64,000 nt of DNA, taken from NCBI RefSeq assembly GCF_000374485.1, contig NZ_KB894495.1, forward strand, positions 178,744 to 242,743, read 5' to 3'. This DNA comes from Algicola sagamiensis DSM 14643 (GTDB lineage: Bacteria > Pseudomonadota > Gammaproteobacteria > Enterobacterales > Alteromonadaceae). The position numbers were made by a program, and so were the translations under genes. The first letter of the stretch is position 1; every line of letters begins with the position of its first letter. The notes beneath the pieces were generated by a model. The model had not been told where the DNA came from and searched no databases. It saw only the letters and a program-made list of their open reading frames with translations. Below are positions 29,913-38,395 of the stretch, in pieces.

Positions 29913-30173
29913 ATGCTTTTTGATATAGCTAACGATGCACTAATAAGCAAAAGGGAGTTCATCGCAAAGTGTGGTGTCAGTCGCAATACACTGAACAAAT
30001 ACCTGCAAATGGACCCGGACGCACCCCAGCCACATGTAACACCCATTGGTGAAATGTACGTTGTCTCTGAAATCAACCGCTGGTTGAGCAAGTACGATCC
30101 AGACCTTCGAAATTTCGATTGTGAGATCACAAAAAGCGCCAGAGCGGTAATAAGGGAGACGAACAATGGCTAA
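29913..30173 (+). CDS. Small phage DNA-binding protein (Cro/Cox/AlpA-like)
   Basis: 86 residues with a helix-turn-helix like region near the start (SKREFIAKCGVSRNTLNKYL) and a segment PIGEMYVVSEINRWL typical of AlpA/MerR-type winged helix proteins. As first gene of the rightward early operon, it likely opposes the repressor and may act as excisionase (as Cox does in P2). A TTTAGGA site precedes the ATG. It overlaps the replication gene by eight bases. Confidence 0.72.
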   Translation: MLFDIANDALISKREFIAKCGVSRNTLNKYLQMDPDAPQPHVTPIGEMYVVSEINRWLSKYDPDLRNFDCEITKSARAVIRETNNG

Positions 30174-32847
30174 ATATGTCCTTGAAGAAGAAATTGTGCA
30201 GTGCCTTCTCGATGATCATCAATTTTCATTCAAGGAACGAGGAAAGTACTTACAAAACGGGATCTGCCCATCTTGTGGAAAGAAGGAGTTGTTTGTTTCT
30301 AAGCAAGACCCAAGAGTCGTGAAGTGTAATCGGCTCAACAATTGTGGCTTCTCTGAACATGTCCGTGAGTTATACCCGGAACTGTTTAACCAGTTTACAA
30401 AGCGATTCCCTAAAACTGAGTCTGCACCAAATGCAACCGCAGATGCTTACTTAAAACATAACCGTCAATTTGATATCACAGCAATGGAAGGGTGGTACAC
30501 GCAAGAGCTTTATGAGTTGCCAGATAGATCGAGAACGGTTCCAACGGTTCGCTTTTATATCGATGACGAAAAAACACGGTACTGGGAACGGTTGATTGAT
30601 GTTTCCAAGGAACAGGCAAAGCAACGAAATAACATTGCCGGTCGAAGAAAGCATTTTGACTCAAGTCATGAACACTTTGATGAATATCACGGAACCCTTG
30701 TGAAGGGAGAGTGGTGGACACCCCCAGGACAGGAAATTGGATCACGGGATAAAGTCTTTTTGGTTGAAGGGATATTCCATGCCATTGCATTGCACTCATG
30801 TGGGTTGAAGGTTGCGGCCACATTGATGGCAGGGAACTTTCCTTTTCTCTCAATGCGACCTCATTACGGAAAAAAGATCCATTGGATTTGGGCGCTGGAT
30901 GATGATCCGGCTGGTCGCGAATTTATGTTGAAGCACCGCGACCGACTTCGCAATGTAAAAGAGATAAGCGGCCTCGCACTCACCGGTAGTAATCTAGATT
31001 GGGATGACCTTTATCGCCGAAATAAAATCACGCCTAAGTTTGTTGAAGAATGCCGTTATCGTGGCCGCTTATTTGGTGCGGTCTCTGTCATGGATAAAGC
31101 TTGGTATTGGCATCAACATACCAAGCAGTACTTCACTGTACTGGACTTTAATCATGCGTATTTCTGCATTGATGTGAATAAAGACCTTAGCCGTGATTTG
31201 GAGCATGAAGGTATTGAGCCGGGAACTGATGATGCCAAACCGTTGTTTATGCGCCATGCCAAGATCACTCAAATATCCAATGTTCTACCCGATTTCCTCT
31301 ATTGCCGTGTAGCGCAATACACAGGTGAGATCAGTTATGACTTCCAGGTGGCGTTTGCCAATGGTTCTTCCCCCGTTCAAATCAGTTTACCAGGCAGTGC
31401 TATTGAAGGACCGGGATCATTTAATAAGGCGCTATTGGCTAAAGCTGCGGGCGCTAACTTTATCGGTAAGTCCAGAGAGTTTAATTATCTGACTCGCAAA
31501 TGGTTTGGTAAACGAGTGAAGCAGGTCGAAACAATTAGCTTTACTGGATATTACAAAGAATGCCAGGCGTATATTTTTAATGACTTTGCGTATCGCAATG
31601 GAAAGCGAATTGACGTGAACCAACATGGTTTTTTTAACCTGGATAAACGCAGCATTAAATCGGTCAGCAGTAGCCTCAGTATTGAAGAGTCGGATCCTTT
31701 CCAAGATACCTGGTTATCGAAGTATCACAAAGTGTTTCATGCCAATGGTATGACTGTGTTGGCTTACTGGCTAGGCAGTTTATTTGCAGAGCAGATCCGA
31801 AGCCAATACAAGAGCTGGCCGTTTTTAGAAATGAGTGGTGAACCAGGAACAGGTAAATCAACTGTCCTTGAATTCCTATGGCGTTGTTTAGGCAGAAACG
31901 ACCATGAAGGGATCGACCCTAGCAAAGCGACATTTGCAGCCAGAGCCAGGGCATTTATGCAGGTAAGCAATATGCCTGTTGTTTTGATAGAAGGAGATCG
32001 ATCGGAAGACAATGCAAAGCGAGCTAGCTTTGATTATGACGAAGTGAAAACCGCATTTAACGGTCGGGCTATTCGTTCAATGGGGGTAATGAATCGCGGC
32101 TCGGATACAGAGGAACCACCATTTCGGGCATCCATAATCTTTGCACAAAACGCACAGATTGAAGCCAGTCCAGCCATGATGGAGCGGATCATTCATGTTC
32201 ACTTTACTCAGGCGCATTTTACCCAGGAAACAGCATTTCTTGCGCCAGTACTCGAACAAATGACAACAAAGGAGTTAGGCGGGTTCTTGCATCGTGCCTT
32301 ATCGCTGGAGTCAAAGATACTTGCCCAAATGAACAAGCATTATGACAGCGCATTAAAAGGGTTGAAGGCAAACCCGAAGCTGACCAATGTACGATTGATC
32401 AAGAACCATGCACAATTGATAGCCATTGCGATGTGCTTGCCTTTGGTCTTCCCAAGTATGACAGAAGACCAGCTGACACAAACTGTATTACATATTGAAG
32501 ACCGCTGCTTAGCAAGGCATCAATCACTCCAGGCTGACCATCCATTAATTGCCCGTTTCTGGGAAATATACGAATTACTCAATGAAGCACCACCACAACG
32601 CGGTTATCGAGATCCTTTAGTCCCAACTGAGCGTTTGAACCATTCCAAGTCAGATGGAGAAATCGCAATTAACCTGGCGCACTTTTACCAGGTGTGTATG
32701 GAAAATCGAACAGAAACTATCAATCCATCAGAGCTGAAAAAGCTGCTTCCAACGAGCAAGCGATACAAGTGCATTGAGCAGAACAAATCCATGCGCAGCC
32801 AGATATTAGAAAAGACAGTGCGATGTTGGGTATTTAGGAAAAGTTAG
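30166..32847 (+). CDS. Phage primase-helicase replication protein
   Basis: 893 residues. A zinc-binding primase finger (Cys34, 37, 54, 60, in CPSCGKKELF and CNRLNNCG) leads. A Toprim-like region follows (FLVEGIFHAIALHS, then WALDDDPAGREF, about residues 198-265). A P-loop ATPase has Walker A SGEPGTGKST at about 556-563, followed by VVLIEGDRSED as a likely Walker B. The layout resembles P4 alpha-like primase/helicase proteins that also bind origin iterons. The iteron cluster immediately downstream fits that role. Confidence 0.85.
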   Translation: MAKYVLEEEIVQCLLDDHQFSFKERGKYLQNGICPSCGKKELFVSKQDPRVVKCNRLNNCGFSEHVRELYPELFNQFTKRFPKTESAPNATADAYLKHNRQFDITAMEGWYTQELYELPDRSRTVPTVRFYIDDEKTRYWERLIDVSKEQAKQRNNIAGRRKHFDSSHEHFDEYHGTLVKGEWWTPPGQEIGSRDKVFLVEGIFHAIALHSCGLKVAATLMAGNFPFLSMRPHYGKKIHWIWALDDDPAGREFMLKHRDRLRNVKEISGLALTGSNLDWDDLYRRNKITPKFVEECRYRGRLFGAVSVMDKAWYWHQHTKQYFTVLDFNHAYFCIDVNKDLSRDLEHEGIEPGTDDAKPLFMRHAKITQISNVLPDFLYCRVAQYTGEISYDFQVAFANGSSPVQISLPGSAIEGPGSFNKALLAKAAGANFIGKSREFNYLTRKWFGKRVKQVETISFTGYYKECQAYIFNDFAYRNGKRIDVNQHGFFNLDKRSIKSVSSSLSIEESDPFQDTWLSKYHKVFHANGMTVLAYWLGSLFAEQIRSQYKSWPFLEMSGEPGTGKSTVLEFLWRCLGRNDHEGIDPSKATFAARARAFMQVSNMPVVLIEGDRSEDNAKRASFDYDEVKTAFNGRAIRSMGVMNRGSDTEEPPFRASIIFAQNAQIEASPAMMERIIHVHFTQAHFTQETAFLAPVLEQMTTKELGGFLHRALSLESKILAQMNKHYDSALKGLKANPKLTNVRLIKNHAQLIAIAMCLPLVFPSMTEDQLTQTVLHIEDRCLARHQSLQADHPLIARFWEIYELLNEAPPQRGYRDPLVPTERLNHSKSDGEIAINLAHFYQVCMENRTETINPSELKKLLPTSKRYKCIEQNKSMRSQILEKTVRCWVFRKS

Positions 32848-32883
32848 AGTTTTTTTTGACTTGATTTCAGATTGAACAATAAA

Positions 32884-33222
32884 ACGGGGAGGGGTTGCGG
32901 AAAGAAGTAACAAAAGTGACAGGGTTTAAAAATAGAGTTTATTCACATGATTTATAAAGACTTTTTCTATCACTGAAAAAGTAACAAATAAGGGATTTAG
33001 AAGTAACACAAAAGTGATGAATTCAGTAGATAAATCACTTTTTGATGTAACAAGGGTGAATTCATAAATTACTGAAAAGTATAGAAATACTGGTTTTGTC
33101 ACTTTTTGTGTTACTGAATGTCACCTTTTGAAGTGACAGAGCTGAGGCCAGTAAATATGGGGCTTGTGGGTGTGTTTGATGTGGTGTGTTACTGCTGTCA
33201 CTTCTTTCCGCAACCCCCCACC
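32884..33222. repeat. Iteron-rich non-coding region, probable phage replication origin
   Basis: The 399-base gap after the primase gene has no gene. It carries repeated copies of the bipartite motif AGTAACA-n(2-4)-AGTGA in both orientations: near 32906-32920, 33002-33017, 33098-33116 (inverted) and 33187-33203 (inverted), with partial copies near 32970-32986, 33033-33052 and 33120-33137. Its ends form an inverted repeat (GGGGTTGCGGAAAGAAGT near 32891-32908 and its complement near 33200-33217). Multiple iterons next to a primase-helicase gene suggest the origin. Confidence 0.7.
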
Positions 33223-33246
33223 AGATTTTTTGATGAGGAGATAACG

Positions 33247-33474
33247 ATGACAAGAAAAGCGAGATCGAAAAACGCCTTTATCAATGCAGTTGGGCGAATC
33301 GAATGTAACGGCACAGAGTTTCACTCCGGTGATGTGGTTGAGGTCTTTATTGAAGGCCAATGGCGACAAACCCAGATTGAATACTGCCACCAAATCAAAG
33401 GCTATTTCACAACAGATGATTACAAGCTTGTCGGAAACCCAGTGCAGCCAGTACCAGCATGGGTTCGATTTTAA
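33247..33474 (+). CDS. Small phage protein, unknown
   Basis: 75 residues starting MTRKARSKNAFINAVGRIEC; the ATG at 33247 has GAGGAG seven bases upstream. The segment HSGDVVEVFIEGQWRQTQIE is a compact beta-rich pattern that I associate tentatively with DUF5348-type phage and plasmid proteins. It is the first of five closely spaced early genes after the origin. The open frame extends upstream into iteron DNA, which I do not count. Confidence 0.65.
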   Translation: MTRKARSKNAFINAVGRIECNGTEFHSGDVVEVFIEGQWRQTQIEYCHQIKGYFTTDDYKLVGNPVQPVPAWVRF

Positions 33475-33491
33475 CCAAAGAGGACATACCA

Positions 33492-33725
33492 ATGAAAAAT
33501 AAACTCACTGACTTGAATAACCACTTATTTGCTCAGCTGGAACGCTTAAATGATGAGGATTTAAGCGATGAAGAACTACAAATGGAAATTGCTCGTTCAA
33601 AAGCAATATCGGGTGTTGCTCAAAATATCGTATCGAATGCCAAGTTAGCACTAGATGCTCAACAACGTTATCACGAAGGAATGATAGAAAGCGCACCTGT
33701 GATGCTGGAGGTTAAGTCATCATGA
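33492..33725 (+). CDS. Small helical phage protein, unknown
   Basis: 77 residues from the ATG at 33492 (AGAGGAC upstream). It is acidic and strongly helical: LNDEDLSDEELQMEIARSKA, then AQNIVSNAKLALDAQQRY. No family recognised. It overlaps the HNH gene by four bases (ATGA), so it is co-translated. Confidence 0.65.
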   Translation: MKNKLTDLNNHLFAQLERLNDEDLSDEELQMEIARSKAISGVAQNIVSNAKLALDAQQRYHEGMIESAPVMLEVKSS

Positions 33726-34312
33726 GATACACACAAGAGCAACTCGACTTTTTACAAAAGGAATACCGGAAACTTTGCGTAGATGAATTAACGATTAAGT
33801 TTAACGCTCAGTTTGGTCTAGATAAAACGGATGCTCAAATCCGCTCGACGTTAAAGAATCACAAGATCCGTTCTGGTCGTACAGGTCGGTTTATGACAGG
33901 ACATCAACCTTGGGTGGCGGGAAAGAAAGGTCTATTGAAAGCTAATTCAGGGACTTTTCAAAAGGGGAATATTCCCAAGAATAAAAAGCCAGTTGGCTCA
34001 GAACGAGTCAGTGTTGATGGCTATAGAGAGGTGAAAGTGGCAGAGCCAAATCATTGGGACTTAAAACACCGTGTTGTTTGGCGACAACATCATGGTGACA
34101 TTTCATCAAGAGACCTAGTTCGTTTCAAAGATGGTGACCGATTGAACTGTGATATCGAGAATCTTTTTCTGGTGAGTCACTGTGAAAATGCATATTTGTA
34201 CCATCACAACTACAACGCTCACCCATTACAGACAAAGGAAACTGTGATCCTTCTAGCCAAAATGGACGCCAAAGTCAGACAAACTCAAAAGGAGAGTGAC
34301 CATGCAGAATGA
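33722..34312 (+). CDS. HNH endonuclease
   Basis: 196 residues. The N-terminal part resembles a DNA-binding helical region (QLDFLQKEYRKLCVDELTI); the C-terminal half has the HNH-type core with His in WDLKHRVVWRQHHG, then VRFKDGDRLNCDIENLFLV. Such enzymes are homing or packaging-related nucleases in phages. Here it lies in the early region, far from the terminase genes, so a homing-type or accessory role is more likely. Confidence 0.8.
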   Translation: MRYTQEQLDFLQKEYRKLCVDELTIKFNAQFGLDKTDAQIRSTLKNHKIRSGRTGRFMTGHQPWVAGKKGLLKANSGTFQKGNIPKNKKPVGSERVSVDGYREVKVAEPNHWDLKHRVVWRQHHGDISSRDLVRFKDGDRLNCDIENLFLVSHCENAYLYHHNYNAHPLQTKETVILLAKMDAKVRQTQKESDHAE

Positions 34313-34640
34313 AACAAAACGTGTTGACGAACTGAGTTCATGGTTATTCCACTTATTCCATGGCGATATCATCCCAAAAACGAATCGCCCTGCAATATGC
34401 TTAGCATTTTCCTCGGGTTGTTTGCTACATGCTTCTGGTCAAGAGGTCGCGGGCGCATTTATCTGCCGCAGAGCATTGAGTGAAGTGATCAAGTTTGTTC
34501 CAGGTTCTCAAGCGAAGTCTCAGGAGGTCATCAAGCGTTTACCAGGACACGAAGAACGATTTGCCAGAAGTGCATCGAGTAACTTGGAAATCAACAAAGC
34601 TTTTGTGCGGATCAGTCAAGGAGAGGACGATGCAGCTTAA
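34302..34640 (+). CDS. Phage protein, unknown
   Basis: 112 residues from ATG 34302, which has GGAG eight bases upstream. Central segment PAICLAFSSGCLLHASGQEV and a Cys-containing helix follow a Trp/Phe-rich N-terminus. No recognised family. It overlaps the HNH gene at its start and the zinc-finger gene at its end by 11 bases. Confidence 0.65.
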   Translation: MQNETKRVDELSSWLFHLFHGDIIPKTNRPAICLAFSSGCLLHASGQEVAGAFICRRALSEVIKFVPGSQAKSQEVIKRLPGHEERFARSASSNLEINKAFVRISQGEDDAA

Positions 34641-34950
34641 ACCCATACAATCTGCCCAGCAGGAACAGTCTTGCGAAAATACATGTCAGATTTGTGGTGC
34701 AAGTAACCGATTGGTAGTGACCTGGCATTTAAGCAAATTCAATCTGCTTTGCTCTGACTGTGAACATGATGAACGAGGAAAAGAGCCCATTGAAAAGTTA
34801 TTCAGAGAAGCGTTTGATCCGGAAAGCAGTTTGGACCGTGATATTGCCATCCAGTTTATTTCAAGTCTCAAGGCTGTTGCTTTGGCATATAAGAATGGAG
34901 AACTGGATATCGGTGACGCGCTTTGTCAGAAATGGGGGATTTCGCTCTGA
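34630..34950 (+). CDS. Phage protein with a four-cysteine zinc site
   Basis: 106 residues. The N-terminal half has CQIC and CSDC pairs about 25 residues apart, a zinc-ribbon pattern; the rest is helical (IAIQFISSLKAVALAYKNGE). It is the last gene of the early operon before a strong terminator. Function unknown; a nucleic-acid-binding role is inferred from the zinc site. Confidence 0.68.
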   Translation: MQLKPIQSAQQEQSCENTCQICGASNRLVVTWHLSKFNLLCSDCEHDERGKEPIEKLFREAFDPESSLDRDIAIQFISSLKAVALAYKNGELDIGDALCQKWGISL

Positions 34951-34999
34951 ATAACACTTTCTATTCAATGGGAACCCAGTGCTAGCAAGCCAGCACCAG

Positions 35000-35044
35000 G
35001 CCGAGTTATCAGCCGCCAAGCATGGATAACTCGGCTTTATTATA
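35000..35044 (+). terminator. Strong terminator of the early operon
   Basis: An 11-bp perfect stem (GCCGAGTTATC with GATAACTCGGC) with a 14-base loop is followed by TTTATTATA. It separates the early genes from the accessory block. Confidence 0.85.
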
Positions 35045-35090
35045 TAACTATATCTTCTACTTTTTCTGGTAGTTACTGCTGATAAATAGC

Positions 35091-36242
35091 CTAGTTTTGG
35101 AGGAACTTTCTAGCGTTCCGCCTAATTTGTCGTTTAGCTTTTTTTAGCTTTATGTTTTCTTTAGAGAAAAACTTCTTTCTTTCACTAGGAATATGTTTTG
35201 GTCTTAAGTACCCAGCAGTCGAACCATCAGTAAAAACACTACCGCTTTCTCTGAGCTTTAAGAGTGATGGCCATGATGTGGGTTCTATTTTTAAAATACT
35301 CCCCTGTATCATTGCTTCATGGCTACCTGAAATTTTATTCGGATCTGCATACTCATATTGAGTAAGACCATTGTTTGTCTGTTTCATTAGAGCATATTTT
35401 GATTCATGCCTTTCAGTAGGTCTTTGTTTAGTCGTTTTGATAATCGAGTCCATTAATAAATCTATATGACTATCTTCTTTTATATATAAATTTGCTTTGC
35501 AATTTAAAACCTGATGTTGATTGATCGCTTCAACATCTCGTTCATCGTTAATATTTAAAAGTTTATTTTTATGAGAAACTAAGTACACACTTTTGTCATA
35601 GCCTAAACAGAAAATATTTGGGGTAATTGGAAGTAATAGTAGGTTCCCGGCAGAGTATAAACCATAAGGTAAGTTCTTGGTTCGAGTATCATACAAATGC
35701 CACCTATTTGAGAGAATTGCGGGGTCGTCAGACGTAATAAATGGTAACTTTGTTTTATTAAGCAGCAAACATACTTCCATATCATCTACCATTGATGGAG
35801 ACCGTTTATACATTTCCATAGCTAATAGAGCTGCACTTTTTATACTTATATCATGTGAATTTGGATCTTCTCGAGCCAATTTGACCATGTCTATTTGTAT
35901 TTTAACAGTGCGCTCTGATGCAGCTTCAGTCCTGAGATACTGCAACAACCAAAAGCGTTTAAGATAGAACTCATTCTTTACGGTTAGTTTTAATGAAAGG
36001 GTTATTTCTTTTATTGTGGAAGCAAAGGATTGTTCAATAGATTGTATCATGTTCTCTAATACTACTAGCTCTGGGCCTTTTCCATAGAAATAATTTTTTG
36101 AACACTGATTTTTGAGAGAAGCAGAGCAAATAACTTTTTTTCTTTCAATATTGTATAGGTTAATACCAATGCCTTCGGAGTTTTTTGAAAATTGTTTTAG
36201 GTAGCACCTAGGAACAAAATGCTGATTTTTATTCTGTGCCAT
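35091..36242 (-). CDS. DUF4238 family protein
   Basis: 383 residues. The N-terminus QHFVPRCYLKQFS with CSKNYFYG, then a central PFITSDDPAI segment, matches the DUF4238 pattern as I remember it. The biochemical function of the family is not known to me. The C-terminus is a basic tail (KKAKRQIRRNARKFLQN). The gene is A+T-rich, has its own orientation and diverges from three paralogous genes across 246 bases, so it looks like an acquired accessory gene, plausibly a defence or exclusion function. That role is inference. Confidence 0.78.
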   Translation of the reverse strand: MAQNKNQHFVPRCYLKQFSKNSEGIGINLYNIERKKVICSASLKNQCSKNYFYGKGPELVVLENMIQSIEQSFASTIKEITLSLKLTVKNEFYLKRFWLLQYLRTEAASERTVKIQIDMVKLAREDPNSHDISIKSAALLAMEMYKRSPSMVDDMEVCLLLNKTKLPFITSDDPAILSNRWHLYDTRTKNLPYGLYSAGNLLLLPITPNIFCLGYDKSVYLVSHKNKLLNINDERDVEAINQHQVLNCKANLYIKEDSHIDLLMDSIIKTTKQRPTERHESKYALMKQTNNGLTQYEYADPNKISGSHEAMIQGSILKIEPTSWPSLLKLRESGSVFTDGSTAGYLRPKHIPSERKKFFSKENIKLKKAKRQIRRNARKFLQN

Positions 36243-36361
36243 TTTAATAGCCCTCTAGGACATAAATAAAAATTTTAGGAAGTGTTATTTCAAAATTAAT
36301 CACTTACGATAAATTTACGCAAATGTTCAAAGTTCTACTAAATATTATTGAACCTAAAATG

Positions 36362-36402
36362 TTGACACAGAGGTTTTATATGCTACTATGGCGAAACCTC
36401 TG
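36362..36402 (+). promoter_or_regulatory. Promoter of the three-paralogue cluster with embracing inverted repeat
   Basis: TTGACA (36362-36367) and TACTAT (36384-36389) are 16 bases apart. A perfect 9-bp inverted repeat, CAGAGGTTT (36368-36376) and AAACCTCTG (36394-36402), flanks the -10 element. It could be an operator or a hairpin at the 5' end of the transcript. Confidence 0.55.
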
Positions 36403-36488
36403 AGAAGTATTTGAATTAGCTTACTTTTTAGTTTGCACCTTGTGAGTGTTGTGGCAGAGGACAGCACTAAGAACTTAAGGGGTAAACT

Positions 36489-37409
36489 ATGTCTTTTTTA
36501 TCATTTAATGAATTAGTATGTCTTGACGATCCACAAAAATTTCTTGATGAGATTGTTAGCACGTTTTCTGAAAATTTCAGCCTACCAGAACTAGATGCTC
36601 GTAAACGAGTTGCATCTCTTTATAAGATGCCCAGTTGGTACAAACTCCAATGCCAATTAGAAGCAAGCTACTATCGTAGGCTTGTTGTAGATGACTTGTA
36701 TGACAGTTTAAATGTAATACGTGGCTATATAGATAAAGTTGGTTTTCCGCCAGAACAACTTCCTACAAACCTAAAAAGACTTTTAAAAGCAAGTAAGCAG
36801 TCTTTGGGCCAAGAGAAACTAACACTTCTCAATTTATTAAATAGTATTTGTTATTTTGATAAGTCAGAGTGGGAAAATCTTCATGATGATTACCTATTGA
36901 GATTTGTGCTCAAATTGAAGTCTCTAAATATTAGGATGAACTCTAGATTAGCTGACCAGGTTTTTAGTTTTGTTGAATATAAGCAGCTCCCTGGTACGAG
37001 GTTTGAAGTTGGGGACTTAATGGATCATAAGACATCAACTCATTGTTATGTTCGTTATACCAAAGATGCTGATGCAATGTATATTGATGAGATCTACAAG
37101 GTAAGGGGCTATGTTGACTTTTCTTCTACTTCTTTCATGGAAATGAGCGCAAGTACTTTAGCTGCAAATATTGAAAACTTTCTGACACAGAATATCGAAT
37201 TTATCGAGGGATTCATTTTTGAAGTAACTTTGAAAGTAAAAAGTTATGGAATTAACTTTGTTCATGTTGCTTTTGATTGCTTCGATGCAGAGCGGTTTTA
37301 CCATGAGGTTGTATTGAATAGTAGACTGGGTGAGATTAAACACGAACACTTTTTTGACAATTTTAGTGTGCCCAAAGGGGGACTCTTGAAATTAGTCTTC
37401 GTCCTCTAG
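36489..37409 (+). CDS. Unknown protein, first of three tandem paralogues
   Basis: 306 residues, no signal peptide or membrane segment. Shares with its two neighbours an N-terminal part (FNELVCLDDP..., KRVASLYKMPSWYKLQCQLE), a central SRLADQVFSFVEY-n-FEVGDLMDHKTSTHCYVRY block at about residues 155-195, and a C-terminal NFLTQNIEFIEGF and HEHF. I know no family for it. The short helix pattern 'A...Y.MPSW..L...L' resembles small helical repeats seen in other orphan proteins. AAGGGG lies nine bases before the ATG. It is the best conserved with the third copy. Confidence 0.75.
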   Translation: MSFLSFNELVCLDDPQKFLDEIVSTFSENFSLPELDARKRVASLYKMPSWYKLQCQLEASYYRRLVVDDLYDSLNVIRGYIDKVGFPPEQLPTNLKRLLKASKQSLGQEKLTLLNLLNSICYFDKSEWENLHDDYLLRFVLKLKSLNIRMNSRLADQVFSFVEYKQLPGTRFEVGDLMDHKTSTHCYVRYTKDADAMYIDEIYKVRGYVDFSSTSFMEMSASTLAANIENFLTQNIEFIEGFIFEVTLKVKSYGINFVHVAFDCFDAERFYHEVVLNSRLGEIKHEHFFDNFSVPKGGLLKLVFVL

Positions 37410-37417
37410 GTGGAAGC

Positions 37418-37448
37418 AGTTGAGCTGGTTCTTTAAGCCAGCTCAACT
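37418..37448 (+). terminator. Hairpin between paralogues 1 and 2
   Basis: An 11-bp perfect stem (AGTTGAGCTGG with CCAGCTCAACT) closes a 9-base loop in the 59-base gap. No T-run follows, so it may be an RNA-stability or attenuation element instead of a full terminator. Confidence 0.5.
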
Positions 37449-37468
37449 ATCAAAAAAGTGAAAGAGTT

Positions 37469-38371
37469 ATGAATATAAATTTTGAAGATCTGATTTCAAG
37501 AGAAAACCCTGCTGAGTTGTTGAGTGCGAGCATAAAGCAAGTCGCTACTTCAATGAAAGTCTGTGATAATGATGCAAAAAAGATGATTGCTTCATTTTAT
37601 AAATATCCTTCCTGGTTTAAGTTTAAAAACCATTTTGATGCGTCGGTAAGACACCATATATGGGCATCAACATTGCTTGAAGACATACGTCTAGTTAAGC
37701 TCATGATGAAGAAGGTAGGCTACTGCAAAAGCTTAATGAGTCCTCGCCTTATTTCCCTGATGAATTCAGATGTAAAACAAGTAAAGCGACACAAAATAAA
37801 TGTCATAGAAGAGCTTGCCAAGAACGCTAAGTCTGGATATGAAATTCAAGAGTCTCTACTTTCAGATGAAATAGACATAGAAAGTGAAATAAGAATGATT
37901 GAATATTGGCGCTCATCAATGGAGGTCATCGTACAGCCAAGTTTGTCAGATCAAATTGTAAAGTTTACTTCTTATCAATTGGAATCAAATTTTATATCCA
38001 GAAGTATGGATTTACTTGATCATCAATCTCTCCTCCATAGCTACATTCAATTAAATGGTTCGACTTTGTGCATTAGTGAAATTGCTCGGGCAAGGGATCT
38101 CTTTGTAAAACCACAAGTACAAAATTTCTTAATACAAAATAACTTACTTTTTGAACGAGTGTTCGTAAATGTAATTGAAAGGCTAAAGAATACGTCAGTG
38201 AGCGAGCTTGAATTGATTATAAATGGATATTGCTTTGAAGACCTTTATAGGAAATTAATTTTGGAAACAAAGTTGAGAGGGTTTGAGCACGAAATAATAG
38301 GAAATCCAGATAACCCAGTTAGTCAGTTAGATGATTCCGTCAACCCATATATGTTTCGGTTTAAAGTTTAA
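37469..38371 (+). CDS. Unknown protein, second of three tandem paralogues
   Basis: 300 residues, soluble. Counterparts of the shared blocks are FEDLISRENPAELL, KMIASFYKYPSWFKFKNHFD, PSLSDQIVKFTSYQLE, MDLLDHQSLLHSYIQL, QNFLIQNNLLFERV and LILETKLRGFEHE. It is the most diverged copy: the GDLMDH block reads MDLLDH and the HCY motif reads HSY. Divergence among three adjacent copies suggests separate roles or diversifying selection, not a recent duplication. Confidence 0.72.
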   Translation: MNINFEDLISRENPAELLSASIKQVATSMKVCDNDAKKMIASFYKYPSWFKFKNHFDASVRHHIWASTLLEDIRLVKLMMKKVGYCKSLMSPRLISLMNSDVKQVKRHKINVIEELAKNAKSGYEIQESLLSDEIDIESEIRMIEYWRSSMEVIVQPSLSDQIVKFTSYQLESNFISRSMDLLDHQSLLHSYIQLNGSTLCISEIARARDLFVKPQVQNFLIQNNLLFERVFVNVIERLKNTSVSELELIINGYCFEDLYRKLILETKLRGFEHEIIGNPDNPVSQLDDSVNPYMFRFKV

Positions 38372-38395
38372 GTTGTTGCGATAAGAGTAATTCTA

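Noticed and set aside
32884..33222. CRISPR-like repeat array
   Set aside because: Repeats are short, imperfect and occur in both orientations with irregular spacing. They look like iterons; no cas genes are present.
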